DNA from: JAGNKE01 sp964583335
Lineage (GTDB): Bacteria > Pseudomonadota > Alphaproteobacteria > Micavibrionales > Micavibrionaceae
NCBI GenBank assembly: GCA_964583335.1
Contig: CAZOVG010000004.1
Span: 186,001-250,000, forward strand
DNA: 64,000 bases
Direction: 5' to 3'
The notes beneath the pieces are model-generated. The model had not been told where the DNA came from. It worked only from the letters and a program-made list of their open reading frames with translations, and made no database searches. A program made the translations under genes and the position numbers. Positions 40,654-49,292 of the stretch are shown here, piece after piece (position 1 is the first letter of the stretch; every line of letters begins with the position of its first letter).

Positions 40654-42642
40654 CTATTTCCGCGCCAGAAGCGAAGTTATCTTGTGCTCTATATGTTTGG
40701 CCGTCAGTCCGGCTTCCTCGTATTGTTTCGCGGGGCTGTCGTGGTTCTGGAAGCGGTCAGGCAAGGCCATCATCTCTACCTTGAGTCCGCTTGAAAGCAG
40801 TCCTTCTGCGCACAGGGTTTCAAGAACAATAGAGCCAAATCCACCGCGCGATCCTTCCTCAATCAAGATGAGCACTTCGTGATTGGCGGCTAGCGTTTTC
40901 AGCAGGTCCTTGTCCAGAGGTTTGGCGAAGCGGGCATCGGCGACGGTAATGTCCGCCATACCCTTTTCCGCGAGATTGTCCGCCGCCTTCAGGCATTCGT
41001 CCAGCCGTGTGCCGTAGCTGAGGATCGCGGCCTTTGCGCCTTCGCGAATTATTCGGCCTCGCCCGATTTCAAACGGTTTTGCCTTCTCCGGCAGCGGCGC
41101 GCCCGTGCCCGATCCGCGCGGGAATCGGAAGGCGATGGGACCGCCGTCATAAGCAGCGGCTGTGGCAATTGCATGGACCAACTCTGATTCGTCCGCTGGG
41201 GCCATGAGAACCATATTTGGCAGACAACCGAGATAAGCGGTATCGAAAGCCCCTGCGTGGGTCTGGCCGTCCTCACCCACGAGTCCGGCGCGGTCAATCG
41301 CGAAGCGGACGGGCAGGTTTTGCAGCGCGACGTCGTGGACAATCTGGTCGTATGCGCGTTGCAGGAAGGTCGAATAGATCGCCACGAACGGCTTGTATCC
41401 CTCGGCGGCGAGTCCGGCGGCGAAGGTTACGCCGTGCTGTTCGGCTATGCCGACATCGAAGGTCCGGTCCGGAAATTCGTAACCAAAAGCATCCATGCCC
41501 GTGCCCGAGGGCATAGCGGCGGTGATGCCCACGATTTTTTTATCCTTGCGAGCTTCTTCAATCAGGGCTTTGGCAAACACACTTGTGTATGTGGGAGCCT
41601 GAATGGCCGCTTTTGTTTGCTCGCCTGTTATGACGTTGAATTTGCGTACGCCGTGCATCTTGTCGGCGGCGCTCTCGGCGGGCAGGTAGCCCTTGCCCTT
41701 TTGCGTGATGACGTGGAGGAGGATTGGCCCCTCGTGGTCTGTGTCGCGGATGTTGCTCAGGATCGGCAAAAGCTGGTCGAGGTCGTGGCCGTCCACGGGA
41801 CCGATGTAGAAAAATCCCATTTCCTCGAAGAGCGTGCCGGAGCCCAGAGCCGAACGCGCGCTTTCCTCGGCCTTTTTCGCGGCGTTCCGGATCGGTGCGG
41901 GCAGAATATTCGTTAGCTTTTTGGCAATTTCCCTTGCGCTGTGGTAGGGGCGCGACGACACGAGGCGCGTCAGATGGCGGCTCATCGCGCCAACGGGCGG
42001 TGCAATCGACATATCGTTGTCGTTGAGAATAACGAGCAGATTGGTTTTTTTTCCGCCGATGCTCATGATCCCGGCATTGTTCATGGCTTCGTAAGCCATG
42101 CCCGCCGACATCGCGCCATCACCTATGACACAGATGACGTGTTTGTCGGATTGCTCGCCGGAGAGGTTCACGAGGTCGCGGGCGGCCGCCATTCCGAGTC
42201 CGGCGGAGATGGAGGTTGAGCTGTGTGCCGCCCCAAAAGGGTCGTATTCGCTCTCATCGCGCTTGGTGAAGCCCGAGAGGCCGCCGCCCTGCCGCAGGGT
42301 ATGCATGCGGTCTTTGCGGCCCGTCAGAATTTTATGGGGATAGGACTGGTGGCCGACGTCCCAGATTAGGCGGTCGTCCGGCGTATCGAAGACCGCGTGC
42401 AGCGCCACGGTGAGTTCCACGACGCCGAGGCTGGCGCCAAGATGCCCGCCCGTCTTTGAGACGGACTCGATCATGAAGCGGCGCACATCGTCGGCCAGAG
42501 CCTTGAGTTCATCCTCAGCCAGATTCTTGAGATCGGTCGGTCCGTTCACACGGCCAAGCACAGGAAACGCCGAAGAGACCGTTTGCAGGTTTTTTCCGGT
42601 TTCGGGCGGTGATAATGCTGAATTTTCCTGAGCTTTCTTCAT
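40654..42642 (-). CDS. dxs: 1-deoxy-D-xylulose-5-phosphate synthase
   Basis: First step of the MEP isoprenoid pathway; condenses pyruvate and glyceraldehyde 3-phosphate with thiamine diphosphate. I took the ATG at 42642 (662 residues; a GTG at 42648 is in frame). The ThDP motif GDGAMSAGMAYEAMNNAG and the transketolase-type GIAEQHGVTFAAGLA are present, as is GGLSGFTKRDESEYD. It belongs to an xseB-ispA-dxs cluster, here interrupted by two small genes and a hairpin. Confidence 0.96.
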   Translation of the reverse strand: MKKAQENSALSPPETGKNLQTVSSAFPVLGRVNGPTDLKNLAEDELKALADDVRRFMIESVSKTGGHLGASLGVVELTVALHAVFDTPDDRLIWDVGHQSYPHKILTGRKDRMHTLRQGGGLSGFTKRDESEYDPFGAAHSSTSISAGLGMAAARDLVNLSGEQSDKHVICVIGDGAMSAGMAYEAMNNAGIMSIGGKKTNLLVILNDNDMSIAPPVGAMSRHLTRLVSSRPYHSAREIAKKLTNILPAPIRNAAKKAEESARSALGSGTLFEEMGFFYIGPVDGHDLDQLLPILSNIRDTDHEGPILLHVITQKGKGYLPAESAADKMHGVRKFNVITGEQTKAAIQAPTYTSVFAKALIEEARKDKKIVGITAAMPSGTGMDAFGYEFPDRTFDVGIAEQHGVTFAAGLAAEGYKPFVAIYSTFLQRAYDQIVHDVALQNLPVRFAIDRAGLVGEDGQTHAGAFDTAYLGCLPNMVLMAPADESELVHAIATAAAYDGGPIAFRFPRGSGTGAPLPEKAKPFEIGRGRIIREGAKAAILSYGTRLDECLKAADNLAEKGMADITVADARFAKPLDKDLLKTLAANHEVLILIEEGSRGGFGSIVLETLCAEGLLSSGLKVEMMALPDRFQNHDSPAKQYEEAGLTAKHIEHKITSLLARK

Positions 42643-42686
42643 GGTCACACCGTTTTATAGGAAAGCTGGGGGCAGCGCAAAACGTT

Positions 42687-42712
42687 TTTAAGCCCGTTTA
42701 TGCGGGCTTAAA
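42687..42712. repeat. Perfect 10-bp inverted repeat between dxs and the 68-aa gene
   Basis: TTTAAGCCCG (42687-42696) and CGGGCTTAAA (42703-42712) pair perfectly around a 6-nt loop. It looks like a terminator stem for the gene at 42756-42962, but no strong T-run follows on the minus strand. Together with that gene it splits dxs from ispA. Confidence 0.55.
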
Positions 42713-42755
42713 TCGTTAAATTCTTAATAATAACAGGCTTTTAGATGATATTAGA

Positions 42756-42962
42756 TCAAGCCGAAGGGGCGGCGAGGTTCAGATTTGCTGTCGCTGCCGG
42801 GGCCGGGCCGCCGCTCGCGCCGGTTTCAACGCCGCCGAGGATGGCGTTCACGGAGAGTACGGCAATGCCAGCATTAACGAATCCGCCGACCGTCTTGAGA
42901 GGATCGGGCGTTCCCGAACCTTCCGAGCCGTCGCCGAAGATGGTGTCCATAATGTATGACAT
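42756..42962 (-). CDS. Small membrane-associated hypothetical protein (68 aa)
   Basis: Unrecognised. Gly/Ala-rich with one hydrophobic segment at about residues 24-45 (TVGGFVNAGIAVLSVNAIL) and a Pro/Ala tail. Translation is supported by AGGGGA 6 nt before the ATG at 42962. It sits between dxs and a 100-aa gene within the isoprenoid cluster. The hairpin at 42687-42712 closes it off from dxs. Confidence 0.55.
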   Translation of the reverse strand: MSYIMDTIFGDGSEGSGTPDPLKTVGGFVNAGIAVLSVNAILGGVETGASGGPAPAATANLNLAAPSA

Positions 42963-43016
42963 AGCGTGTCCCCTAATAATTACAAGTCAGATGCTATCAG
43001 GGGCGGGCGGGGCAAG

Positions 43017-43319
43017 TCAAATCTGATGCGAGACGGACAGCGGAACCCATAGCGCCGCCACAGGCTTTTTGATGTCGTTATCCGCCAGCTGGACCAACAA
43101 AATTTGCTGACTGTCCATAATCTGGTCGTATATTTTGCGGCTCATCGGTTCCATCTGAAGGCAGGCGGAGTTGGATTCCGAATCATAGACATAGACCTCG
43201 CCGCGTTCGGCGTCGATCTGGACCCATTCAGGTTTCAGACCCAGATCCTCACCATAAAAAAAGCCGATTTCACCCTGTTTGTTCAGGATGAGGCTGGCCT
43301 TCATGGTCTTGATGTTCAT
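43017..43319 (-). CDS. Hypothetical protein (100 aa)
   Basis: Unrecognised, no signal peptide. Predicted mostly beta in the first half (KASLILNKQGEIGFFYGED, QIDAERGEVYVYDSES) and one helix in the middle. The size and pattern resemble small PAS-like or chaperone-like folds, but I cannot assign it. It lies 16 bp after ispA and could be co-transcribed with xseB-ispA. Confidence 0.62.
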   Translation of the reverse strand: MNIKTMKASLILNKQGEIGFFYGEDLGLKPEWVQIDAERGEVYVYDSESNSACLQMEPMSRKIYDQIMDSQQILLVQLADNDIKKPVAALWVPLSVSHQI

Positions 43320-43335
43320 GATTTTTAAGGCGCCT

Positions 43336-44247
43336 TCAGGCCCGCCGTTCCAGAACGTAGTAGGCTAGCCGCTGGAGCATGTCCGCGCGCCCGTTGAAGA
43401 TCTTGAGGTGGCTTATCGCTTGCTCGACCAGCATTTCGGCGCGGTTCTTGGCCTGTTCCTTGCCCATGGTGGAGACGAAGGTGGATTTCCCGGCTTGTGA
43501 ATCCTTTCCGGTGTCCTTGCCCGTGTCCTGCGGATCGGCCTCCACGTCGAGGATATCGTCCGTAACCTGAAAGGCTAGGCCGAGGTCGAACGCATAATTG
43601 CACAGCGCCTTGCGGTGGGGCTCGTTGCCCTTGCCAAGAATCGCTCCGGCTTCGCAAGCGAAGGCCATCAGTTTTCCGGTCTTCATGCGCTGAAGACGCG
43701 AGATCGTGCCGAGGTCGAATTCCTCCGTCTCGCCGATCAGGTCGAGCATCTGGCCCCCGGCCATACCCTGTCCGCCTGACGATTTCGCCAGAGCGCGGAC
43801 GAGTTCGCAGCGGACGCGCGGGTCTTCGTGCGTATCGGATTCGCTTAGAATTTCAAAGGCGAGGGTCAGCAGGGCGTCGCCCGCGAGAATCGCCGTCGCC
43901 TCGTCAAACTGGATATGGACCGTCGGTTTTCCGCGCCGGAGCTTGGCGTCATCCATCGCGGGAAGGTCGTCGTGGATCAGGGAATAACAGTGGACGAACT
44001 CCACGGCAGCCGCGACACGGCGAGCGCGCAGGGGATCGACGCCGAAGAGGTTGGCGGCGTGCATGGTTAGGAACGGGCGCAGGCGCTTGCCGCCGCCCAA
44101 AGTCCCGTGGCGCATGGCCAAAAAGAGCCTGTTTTCCGCAAGGTCGGTCTCCGGCAGGAGGTGGCCGATCGTCTTTTCGATCGACTCGGCGACCTTGTTC
44201 ATTTCAACCTGGAGTTCCGGGTCCGCTTCGCGTGGGGAGGGGGCCAT
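43336..44247 (-). CDS. ispA: Farnesyl/geranylgeranyl diphosphate synthase
   Basis: Head-to-tail prenyl transferase of 303 residues. The first Asp-rich motif DDLPAMDD is at 93-100 and the second, DDILD, near 236. GGGKRLRP matches the substrate-binding region. The residue pattern before motif 1 (VEFVHCYSLIHDD) fits IspA-type farnesyl or geranylgeranyl synthases; chain length is not certain. It lies 5 bp after xseB. Confidence 0.94.
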   Translation of the reverse strand: MAPSPREADPELQVEMNKVAESIEKTIGHLLPETDLAENRLFLAMRHGTLGGGKRLRPFLTMHAANLFGVDPLRARRVAAAVEFVHCYSLIHDDLPAMDDAKLRRGKPTVHIQFDEATAILAGDALLTLAFEILSESDTHEDPRVRCELVRALAKSSGGQGMAGGQMLDLIGETEEFDLGTISRLQRMKTGKLMAFACEAGAILGKGNEPHRKALCNYAFDLGLAFQVTDDILDVEADPQDTGKDTGKDSQAGKSTFVSTMGKEQAKNRAEMLVEQAISHLKIFNGRADMLQRLAYYVLERRA

Positions 44248-44252
44248 GTCTT

Positions 44253-44513
44253 TTATTCTTCTGGATCTAGGGGTTGCGTGCCGACCGAGCCGTCATCCCG
44301 GACCGTGATTTTTTCAATCTTCGCCTGCGCGGCGCGGAGTTTCGACTCGCAATGCTGTTTAAGCAATGTCCCGCGTTCGTAAGAGGAGATGGATTCTTCG
44401 AGGGGGGCTTGTCCGGTTTCGAGACTTTTTACGATCGTCTCAAGTTCGACCAGCGCTTCTTCAAACGACAGCGATTCAACGGGGCGTTGCCGCGACATAC
44501 CAAAACAATCCAT
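44253..44513 (-). CDS. xseB: Exodeoxyribonuclease VII small subunit
   Basis: 86 residues, the small subunit of ExoVII. The family core LSFEEALVELETIVKSLETG and APLEESISSYERGTLL is present. The ATG at 44513 or the in-frame ATG at 44498 (MSRQRP) could be the start; the second gives a more usual length. Pairing with ispA and dxs is typical of proteobacteria. The large subunit xseA is not in the window. Confidence 0.93.
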   Translation of the reverse strand: MDCFGMSRQRPVESLSFEEALVELETIVKSLETGQAPLEESISSYERGTLLKQHCESKLRAAQAKIEKITVRDDGSVGTQPLDPEE

Positions 44514-44576
44514 AGACGGTTCAAATGAAGACGAAGTTTATGATAAGGCGCCTGTTCACTCAAGCGTTTAAACACT

Positions 44577-44604
44577 TTGCGGACATAAAATTGTCTTTTA
44601 TGAT
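44577..44604 (+). promoter_or_regulatory. Candidate promoter suggesting a leaderless phosphatase mRNA
   Basis: TTGCGG (44577-44582), a 16-nt spacer and TATGAT (44599-44604). The expected start site falls at or next to the ATG at 44611, and no Shine-Dalgarno is visible. The -35 is weak. Confidence 0.3.
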
Positions 44605-44610
44605 GTGATT

Positions 44611-45366
44611 ATGAACAATCGGTATGTCATACCGGAAGGATTCCGGGTTTACGCCATCGGTGACGTTCACGGGCATCTTGAGACGCTCGAACGGATGCAC
44701 GAGGAGATCGAGCGGGATATGCGCTTTGCGCCTGATCTCAAGGCGCATATCGTCTATTTAGGCGACTATATAGACCGGGGGCCGCACAGTGCCCATATTA
44801 TCGACCGGCTGATTGATTTGAAGGAGCGGAAGGACGGGGTCTACCGCTCTTTTCTTTTAGGCAACCACGAACATTATATGATCCGGTTCATGAACGAGCC
44901 GGACCTTAACGATACGATGGAGTGGCTACAATGGGGCGGGATCGAGACGATCCAGAGTTATGGGTACGGGTTTAAAACCTATCCGCCCGTGCGGGACGAC
45001 CTTGAGGAGGCGCGGGATTTTCTCAATTCCCATGTGCCGGAAGAACACTGGAATTTCCTCATTAACATGCCGATGGCGCTTGAGATCGGCGGGTATTTTT
45101 TCGCTCATGCCGGGGTTAACCCGCGCAAGAGCCTGAAGGAGCAGGATTTATGGGAGCTGATCGGTATCCGGCAGCCCTTCCTTTCGTGGCATGAGGAGGC
45201 GGATTATAAACCGCTGCCTAAAAAAATTGTTCATGGCCACAGTATTTCCAAGGATCCGGTGATCCGGCCGCACCGCATCGGGGTGGACACGGGTCTTTTC
45301 AAGGGCGGGATGCTGACCGCCGCCGTGCTTGAGGCGACGGAAGTACGTTTTCTTCAGGTGCGATAA
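44611..45366 (+). CDS. PPP-family metallophosphoesterase (serine/threonine phosphatase-like)
   Basis: A 251-residue calcineurin-like phosphatase. The metal-site motifs are GDVHGHLE (Asp18, His20), LGDYIDRGPHS and LLGNHEHYM, with later HAGVNPRK and VHGHS. The set matches bacterial PPP phosphatases such as PrpA or Ap4A-type enzymes. The ATG at 44611 was preferred over GTG at 44605. Divergent from xseB. Substrate not known. Confidence 0.88.
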   Translation: MNNRYVIPEGFRVYAIGDVHGHLETLERMHEEIERDMRFAPDLKAHIVYLGDYIDRGPHSAHIIDRLIDLKERKDGVYRSFLLGNHEHYMIRFMNEPDLNDTMEWLQWGGIETIQSYGYGFKTYPPVRDDLEEARDFLNSHVPEEHWNFLINMPMALEIGGYFFAHAGVNPRKSLKEQDLWELIGIRQPFLSWHEEADYKPLPKKIVHGHSISKDPVIRPHRIGVDTGLFKGGMLTAAVLEATEVRFLQVR

Positions 45367-45369
45367 GGT

Positions 45370-45990
45370 TCAGGCGAGGCCGAGTTTACGTTCCAGAGCG
45401 CCGCAGAGCATGTGGCCGATGGTGATGTGCATTTCCTGAATCCGGGCTGTGGTTTCTGAAGGAACCACGAGCAGGATATCGCAAAATTCGCGCATTTTTC
45501 CGCCGTCCCGGCCGGACAGGCCAACGGTGATGAGGTTTTTAGCGCGGGCGGCATGCAGGCCGTTGAGGACGTTGGCGCTGTTGCCCGAGGTGCTGATTCC
45601 GATGGCTACGTCGCCGGCAGTTCCCAGCGCGTCAATCTGCCGCGAAAAAAGGTAATCGAAGCCGAAATCGTTTCCGATCGCTGTGAGCGATGATGTGTCT
45701 GTCGTCAGGGCGATTGCCGCTAGGGGGGCGCGGTCTTTTATGAAGCGCACGGTCAGTTCGGTTGCTAGATGCTGCGCGTCCGCCGCGCTGCCGCCGTTGC
45801 CGAAGAAGAGCAGTTTTCCGCCAGAGGCGAGGCTTGCGGCGCAGGAATCAAGCAGGGCCGCAAATCCGTCCTTCAGGCCGTCGAAGGTTTTGGCGGCGAT
45901 CTCCAGATGATCCGCACGTTCGGACAACCAGTAAGAATCCAGATCGAAGACGTCGGGCGAATTATTCGCGCGTTTTACGGGAGGCTTCAC
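45370..45990 (-). CDS. gmhA: SIS-domain phosphoheptose isomerase (GmhA-like)
   Basis: Converts sedoheptulose 7-phosphate into a heptose phosphate for lipopolysaccharide core. The 206-residue protein shows LLFFGNGGSAADAQHLATEL, TTDTSSLTAIGNDFG, GISTSGNSANVLNGL and RIQEMHITIGHMLC, all family motifs. The start is GTG at 45990 and overlaps the stop of the upstream lipoprotein gene by 4 bp. No other heptose genes are adjacent. Confidence 0.9.
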   Translation of the reverse strand: MKPPVKRANNSPDVFDLDSYWLSERADHLEIAAKTFDGLKDGFAALLDSCAASLASGGKLLFFGNGGSAADAQHLATELTVRFIKDRAPLAAIALTTDTSSLTAIGNDFGFDYLFSRQIDALGTAGDVAIGISTSGNSANVLNGLHAARAKNLITVGLSGRDGGKMREFCDILLVVPSETTARIQEMHITIGHMLCGALERKLGLA

Positions 45991-46778
45991 GGAAGAGGCT
46001 CCTTCATCACGGCCAGAGGCGGCCCGGAGGCGCCGGGGTGGTTCGCGGCGGTATCCTCGATCAGCCTGTCTTCGGCGGATTGCCCGGCAGCGGGTTCCTC
46101 GATGGTCACGAAGGTCACACGCGGTTTGCGCTTGGGTATTGGTACCTGTCCGGGCGCCAGAGCCTTGCGGTTATAGGCTAACTGTTCAGGCGAAAGCTGG
46201 AAGCCGACCAGAACCTGATACTGGAAGGCGACATCCGGGCCCTTGATCGGAATGATCTGCCGTAGGTATTCCATGTGGGTCCGTGTTGTTTCGCCGGGTT
46301 CGAAGCCCATGGAGACGGCGAACACTTCCTTTGCCATGATCTTGCCGTTCGGTCCGGTTACGGCGACGAAAAAGGGATAGGTCAGGAAGGGCTTATCCGA
46401 GGGTGTCTGGCGGGCCTTGGGGCCAAGGGTCCCGATGAATTTCAGGGTCATATCAACGGTCGCGCTGCTGTTGGCCAGCTCGCAGCCGCTTTTTCCCTTC
46501 TGGATCTTCATTTCAACCAGCATATTTTCCAGAATCATTCTGTGTTCGTCTGTAAAATCAGACAGGGAGCCGAGATCGTCCACGATCTGTATGGACGGGC
46601 AGGAATCGGTCAGAAGACGGTCGGAGCCTTTAAGGCCCCGCGCCTCGGCCCGGCCGATTTCGAGGCCCCGGTTGACGTCGTCGACCATGCCGTCCACGGT
46701 CTCGGCGCAACCGGGAAGCATCAGGAGCGCGAGCAGGGTGAGGAGAAGCCGCTGGAGGTTATTGGTGTGTTTTTTCAT
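45987..46778 (-). CDS. Hypothetical lipoprotein
   Basis: Unrecognised envelope protein. From the ATG at 46778 (MKKHTNNLQR) a lipoprotein signal sequence ends LMLPGC, so lipidation at that Cys is expected; the in-frame ATG at 46802 is an alternative. The mature part has a domain from about 50 to 210 with PSIQIVDDLGSLSDFTDEHR, TVDMTLKFIGTLGPKA and FPFFVAVTGPNGKIMAKEVF-like strands, then a Pro-rich tail. It overlaps gmhA by 4 bp. Confidence 0.78.
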   Translation of the reverse strand: MKKHTNNLQRLLLTLLALLMLPGCAETVDGMVDDVNRGLEIGRAEARGLKGSDRLLTDSCPSIQIVDDLGSLSDFTDEHRMILENMLVEMKIQKGKSGCELANSSATVDMTLKFIGTLGPKARQTPSDKPFLTYPFFVAVTGPNGKIMAKEVFAVSMGFEPGETTRTHMEYLRQIIPIKGPDVAFQYQVLVGFQLSPEQLAYNRKALAPGQVPIPKRKPRVTFVTIEEPAAGQSAEDRLIEDTAANHPGASGPPLAVMKEPLP

Positions 46779-46903
46779 AAACAGCCGACGCGTGAATTTC
46801 ATGCATCAGAGTACGAAAGCGCGCTGCGGTGCGCAAGGGTGTGGATAAATGAAATGAAATTCCCTATACAGATAGCGTGAAAGCAGCGCGTTTAGGTGAC
46901 CTT

Positions 46904-47854
46904 ATGGCAAATGAGAAGCTTACGGTGATTTTGGCGGCTCCGCGCGGATTTTGCGCGGGGGTGGACCGGGCGATCCAGATCGTCGAGTTGGCGCTGCAAA
47001 AGTACGGCGCGCCGGTCTATGTTCGGCATGAGATCGTTCATAATAAGTACGTCGTTGATTCTCTTAGAGAAAAAGGCGCTGTTTTTGTCGAGGAACTCGA
47101 TGAAATTCCGCAGGACGGGCAGCCCGTGATTTTTTCGGCGCACGGGGTTCCGAAATCCGTGCCTGAAACCGCCAAGAAGCGCGAAATGTTTTTTATAGAC
47201 GCGACTTGCCCTCTGGTGAGCAAAGTCCATCGGGAGGCCGAGCGGCACCATCAGGACGGGGATCAGGTGATTCTGATCGGGCATGCCGGGCATCCCGAGG
47301 TGATCGGCACGATGGGGCAACTGCCTGAGGGCGCCGTTATTCTGGTCGAGACGCTGGAAGATGTCGAAAAAATTGCTGTCAGGGATCAGGGGCATCTTGC
47401 CTATTGCACGCAGACCACGCTTTCGGTTGACGATACGGCGGCGATCGTGGCTGCGTTGCAGGCCCGCTTTCCGGGGATCAAGGGGCCGCGCAAGGAAGAT
47501 ATCTGCTATGCCACGACGAACCGGCAGGCGGCAATGAAGGAGATTGCGGCGTTGAGCGATGCGGTGATCGTCATCGGCGCGCCGAACTCCTCCAACTCCA
47601 ACCGTCTGGTCGAGGTCGCGCGGCAAAATGGTTGCCCGAAGGCCATGCTGATCCAGCGGGCCGTGGATATCGACTGGAGCTGGCTGGAGGGGGTTTCGCG
47701 GCTGGGCCTAAGTGCTGGAGCGTCCGCTCCCGAGCGGCTGGTCGAGGAGGTCGTCACCCTCCTGCGCAGCCGCTACGAGGTCGCCATCGAGGAGACGATT
47801 CTTACCGAAGAGAACGTGACTTTCAAACTTCCCAAAGTTCTCAACGTGGCGTAG
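46904..47854 (+). CDS. ispH: 4-hydroxy-3-methylbut-2-enyl diphosphate reductase
   Basis: Last MEP-pathway enzyme, a 4Fe-4S reductase forming IPP and DMAPP. Cys17 in RGFCAGVDRA, a second Cys in DATCPLVSKVH and a third in DICYATTNRQ are the cluster ligands. I chose ATG 46904, which has AGGTGA just upstream, over GTG at 46877. First gene of the ispH-thrB-rnhA run common in alphaproteobacteria. Confidence 0.95.
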   Translation: MANEKLTVILAAPRGFCAGVDRAIQIVELALQKYGAPVYVRHEIVHNKYVVDSLREKGAVFVEELDEIPQDGQPVIFSAHGVPKSVPETAKKREMFFIDATCPLVSKVHREAERHHQDGDQVILIGHAGHPEVIGTMGQLPEGAVILVETLEDVEKIAVRDQGHLAYCTQTTLSVDDTAAIVAALQARFPGIKGPRKEDICYATTNRQAAMKEIAALSDAVIVIGAPNSSNSNRLVEVARQNGCPKAMLIQRAVDIDWSWLEGVSRLGLSAGASAPERLVEEVVTLLRSRYEVAIEETILTEENVTFKLPKVLNVA

Positions 47855-47890
47855 GTTTCATTTTTTGTTCAATCGGGTATTTTTTCGGGC

Positions 47891-48859
47891 ATGGCCGTCT
47901 ATACGCATATCACCGCTGGTCAACTCTCAGATTTTCTGGGGCTTTACGATCTGGGGACGCTCGTGTCCTTCGAAGGTATTGCGCAGGGGGTGAGCAATAC
48001 GAATTATCATGTCTTTACCGATCGTGGGCGGTTTATTCTGACCATGTTCGAGGAGCGCCGGGTGAACGAGGCCGACCTGCCGTTTTTCTTCGCCTTTTCC
48101 GACCATCTTTCACACGCGGGTATTCAGACGCCCCGGGCCTTGCCCGACCGGGCGGGGCGAAATATCGGACGGCTGGCGGGGCGGCCCGCCGTGCTTTTGA
48201 ATTTTCTGGAGGGTAAGGATATTCCCAAGGCCGAACTGACGCCCGCGCATTGCGGGTCGTTCGGCGCGGGTCTGGCGCGGATGCACCGGGCGGCGGACGG
48301 CTTCGGCATGACCCGCACAAATTCGATGGGCCCAGAGAAGTGGCGGGTTCTGGCCGATAAGACCGCAGGCGGCGCGGACGGTTTTCATGCGGGATTGCGT
48401 ACGATCATCGCCGACGAGCTGGCGGCGTTGCTGGCTGTCTGGCCCGGGCAGGATCGCGGCGTTCCCTCAGGCACGGTCCATGCCGACGCGTTTCCCGACA
48501 ACGTGTTTTTCATTGACGGGGAGATGAGCGCGGTCATCGACTTTTATTTTTCCTGCACGGATTTTTATGCCTATGACCTTGCGATCTCGATCAATGCCTG
48601 GTGTTTCGCGCCCGACCATACGTTTTCACCCGAACGCTACAGTGCCTTTATGCAGGCCTATCAGTCCGTGCGTCCTTTGAGCGCGGACGAGGCGGAGTTT
48701 TTGCCGCTGTTCTGTCGGGGGGCGGCGCTAAGAATTTTGCTGTCGCGGCTTGAGGAATATCTGGAGCATGATACCTCCACATTGATGGTGCCGCACGATC
48801 CGGGTGAGTATCTGACCAAGCTCCTGTTTCATAAGCAGGAGGGGCTGCCGCGTGTCTAA
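47891..48859 (+). CDS. thrB: Homoserine kinase, type II (APH fold)
   Basis: Phosphorylates homoserine for threonine synthesis. The 322-residue protein has an aminoglycoside-phosphotransferase fold: GVSNTNYHVFTDRGRFILT at the nucleotide loop, the catalytic motif HADAFPDNVFF and the metal-binding VIDFYF. Context between ispH and rnhA fits alphaproteobacterial ThrB. It overlaps rnhA by 8 bp. Confidence 0.92.
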   Translation: MAVYTHITAGQLSDFLGLYDLGTLVSFEGIAQGVSNTNYHVFTDRGRFILTMFEERRVNEADLPFFFAFSDHLSHAGIQTPRALPDRAGRNIGRLAGRPAVLLNFLEGKDIPKAELTPAHCGSFGAGLARMHRAADGFGMTRTNSMGPEKWRVLADKTAGGADGFHAGLRTIIADELAALLAVWPGQDRGVPSGTVHADAFPDNVFFIDGEMSAVIDFYFSCTDFYAYDLAISINAWCFAPDHTFSPERYSAFMQAYQSVRPLSADEAEFLPLFCRGAALRILLSRLEEYLEHDTSTLMVPHDPGEYLTKLLFHKQEGLPRV

Positions 48860-49292
48860 GCCGGGGATCGTCGAGATTTATACGGACGGCGCATGCAGCG
48901 GGAATCCGGGCCCAGGAGGATGGGGCGCGATCCTGCGCTATAACGGACATGAGAGGGAACTCAGTGGCGGTGCGGAGGATACGACGAATAACCGCATGGA
49001 GATGATGGCCGTCATCGAGGCGCTGCGCGCGCTTAAAAAACGCTCGCGGGTGGAGCTTTATACAGACAGCCAGTACGTCAAGCAGGGGATCGAGGACTGG
49101 CTCAAGGGCTGGAAGGCGAAGGGGTGGAAGACCTCGAACAAGAAGCCCGTCAAAAATCAGGATCTCTGGATGGAGATCGACGATCTGGTTCTTCAGCACG
49201 ATATTTCGTTTCATTGGGTGCGCGGACATGACGGACACCCGGAGAACGAGCGGGCGGACGCGCTGGCGCGGGCGGCTATTCCCCGACGCTAA
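48852..49292 (+). CDS. rnhA: Ribonuclease HI
   Basis: Cuts the RNA strand of RNA-DNA hybrids. 146 residues. The catalytic set is visible as Asp in YTDGACSGNPGPGGWG, Glu in NNRMEMMA, Asp in YTDSQYV and a late Asp in NERADALA. The start is GTG at 48852 inside the end of thrB. It overlaps the convergent penicillin-binding protein gene by 4 bp. Confidence 0.96.
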   Translation: MSKPGIVEIYTDGACSGNPGPGGWGAILRYNGHERELSGGAEDTTNNRMEMMAVIEALRALKKRSRVELYTDSQYVKQGIEDWLKGWKAKGWKTSNKKPVKNQDLWMEIDDLVLQHDISFHWVRGHDGHPENERADALARAAIPRR

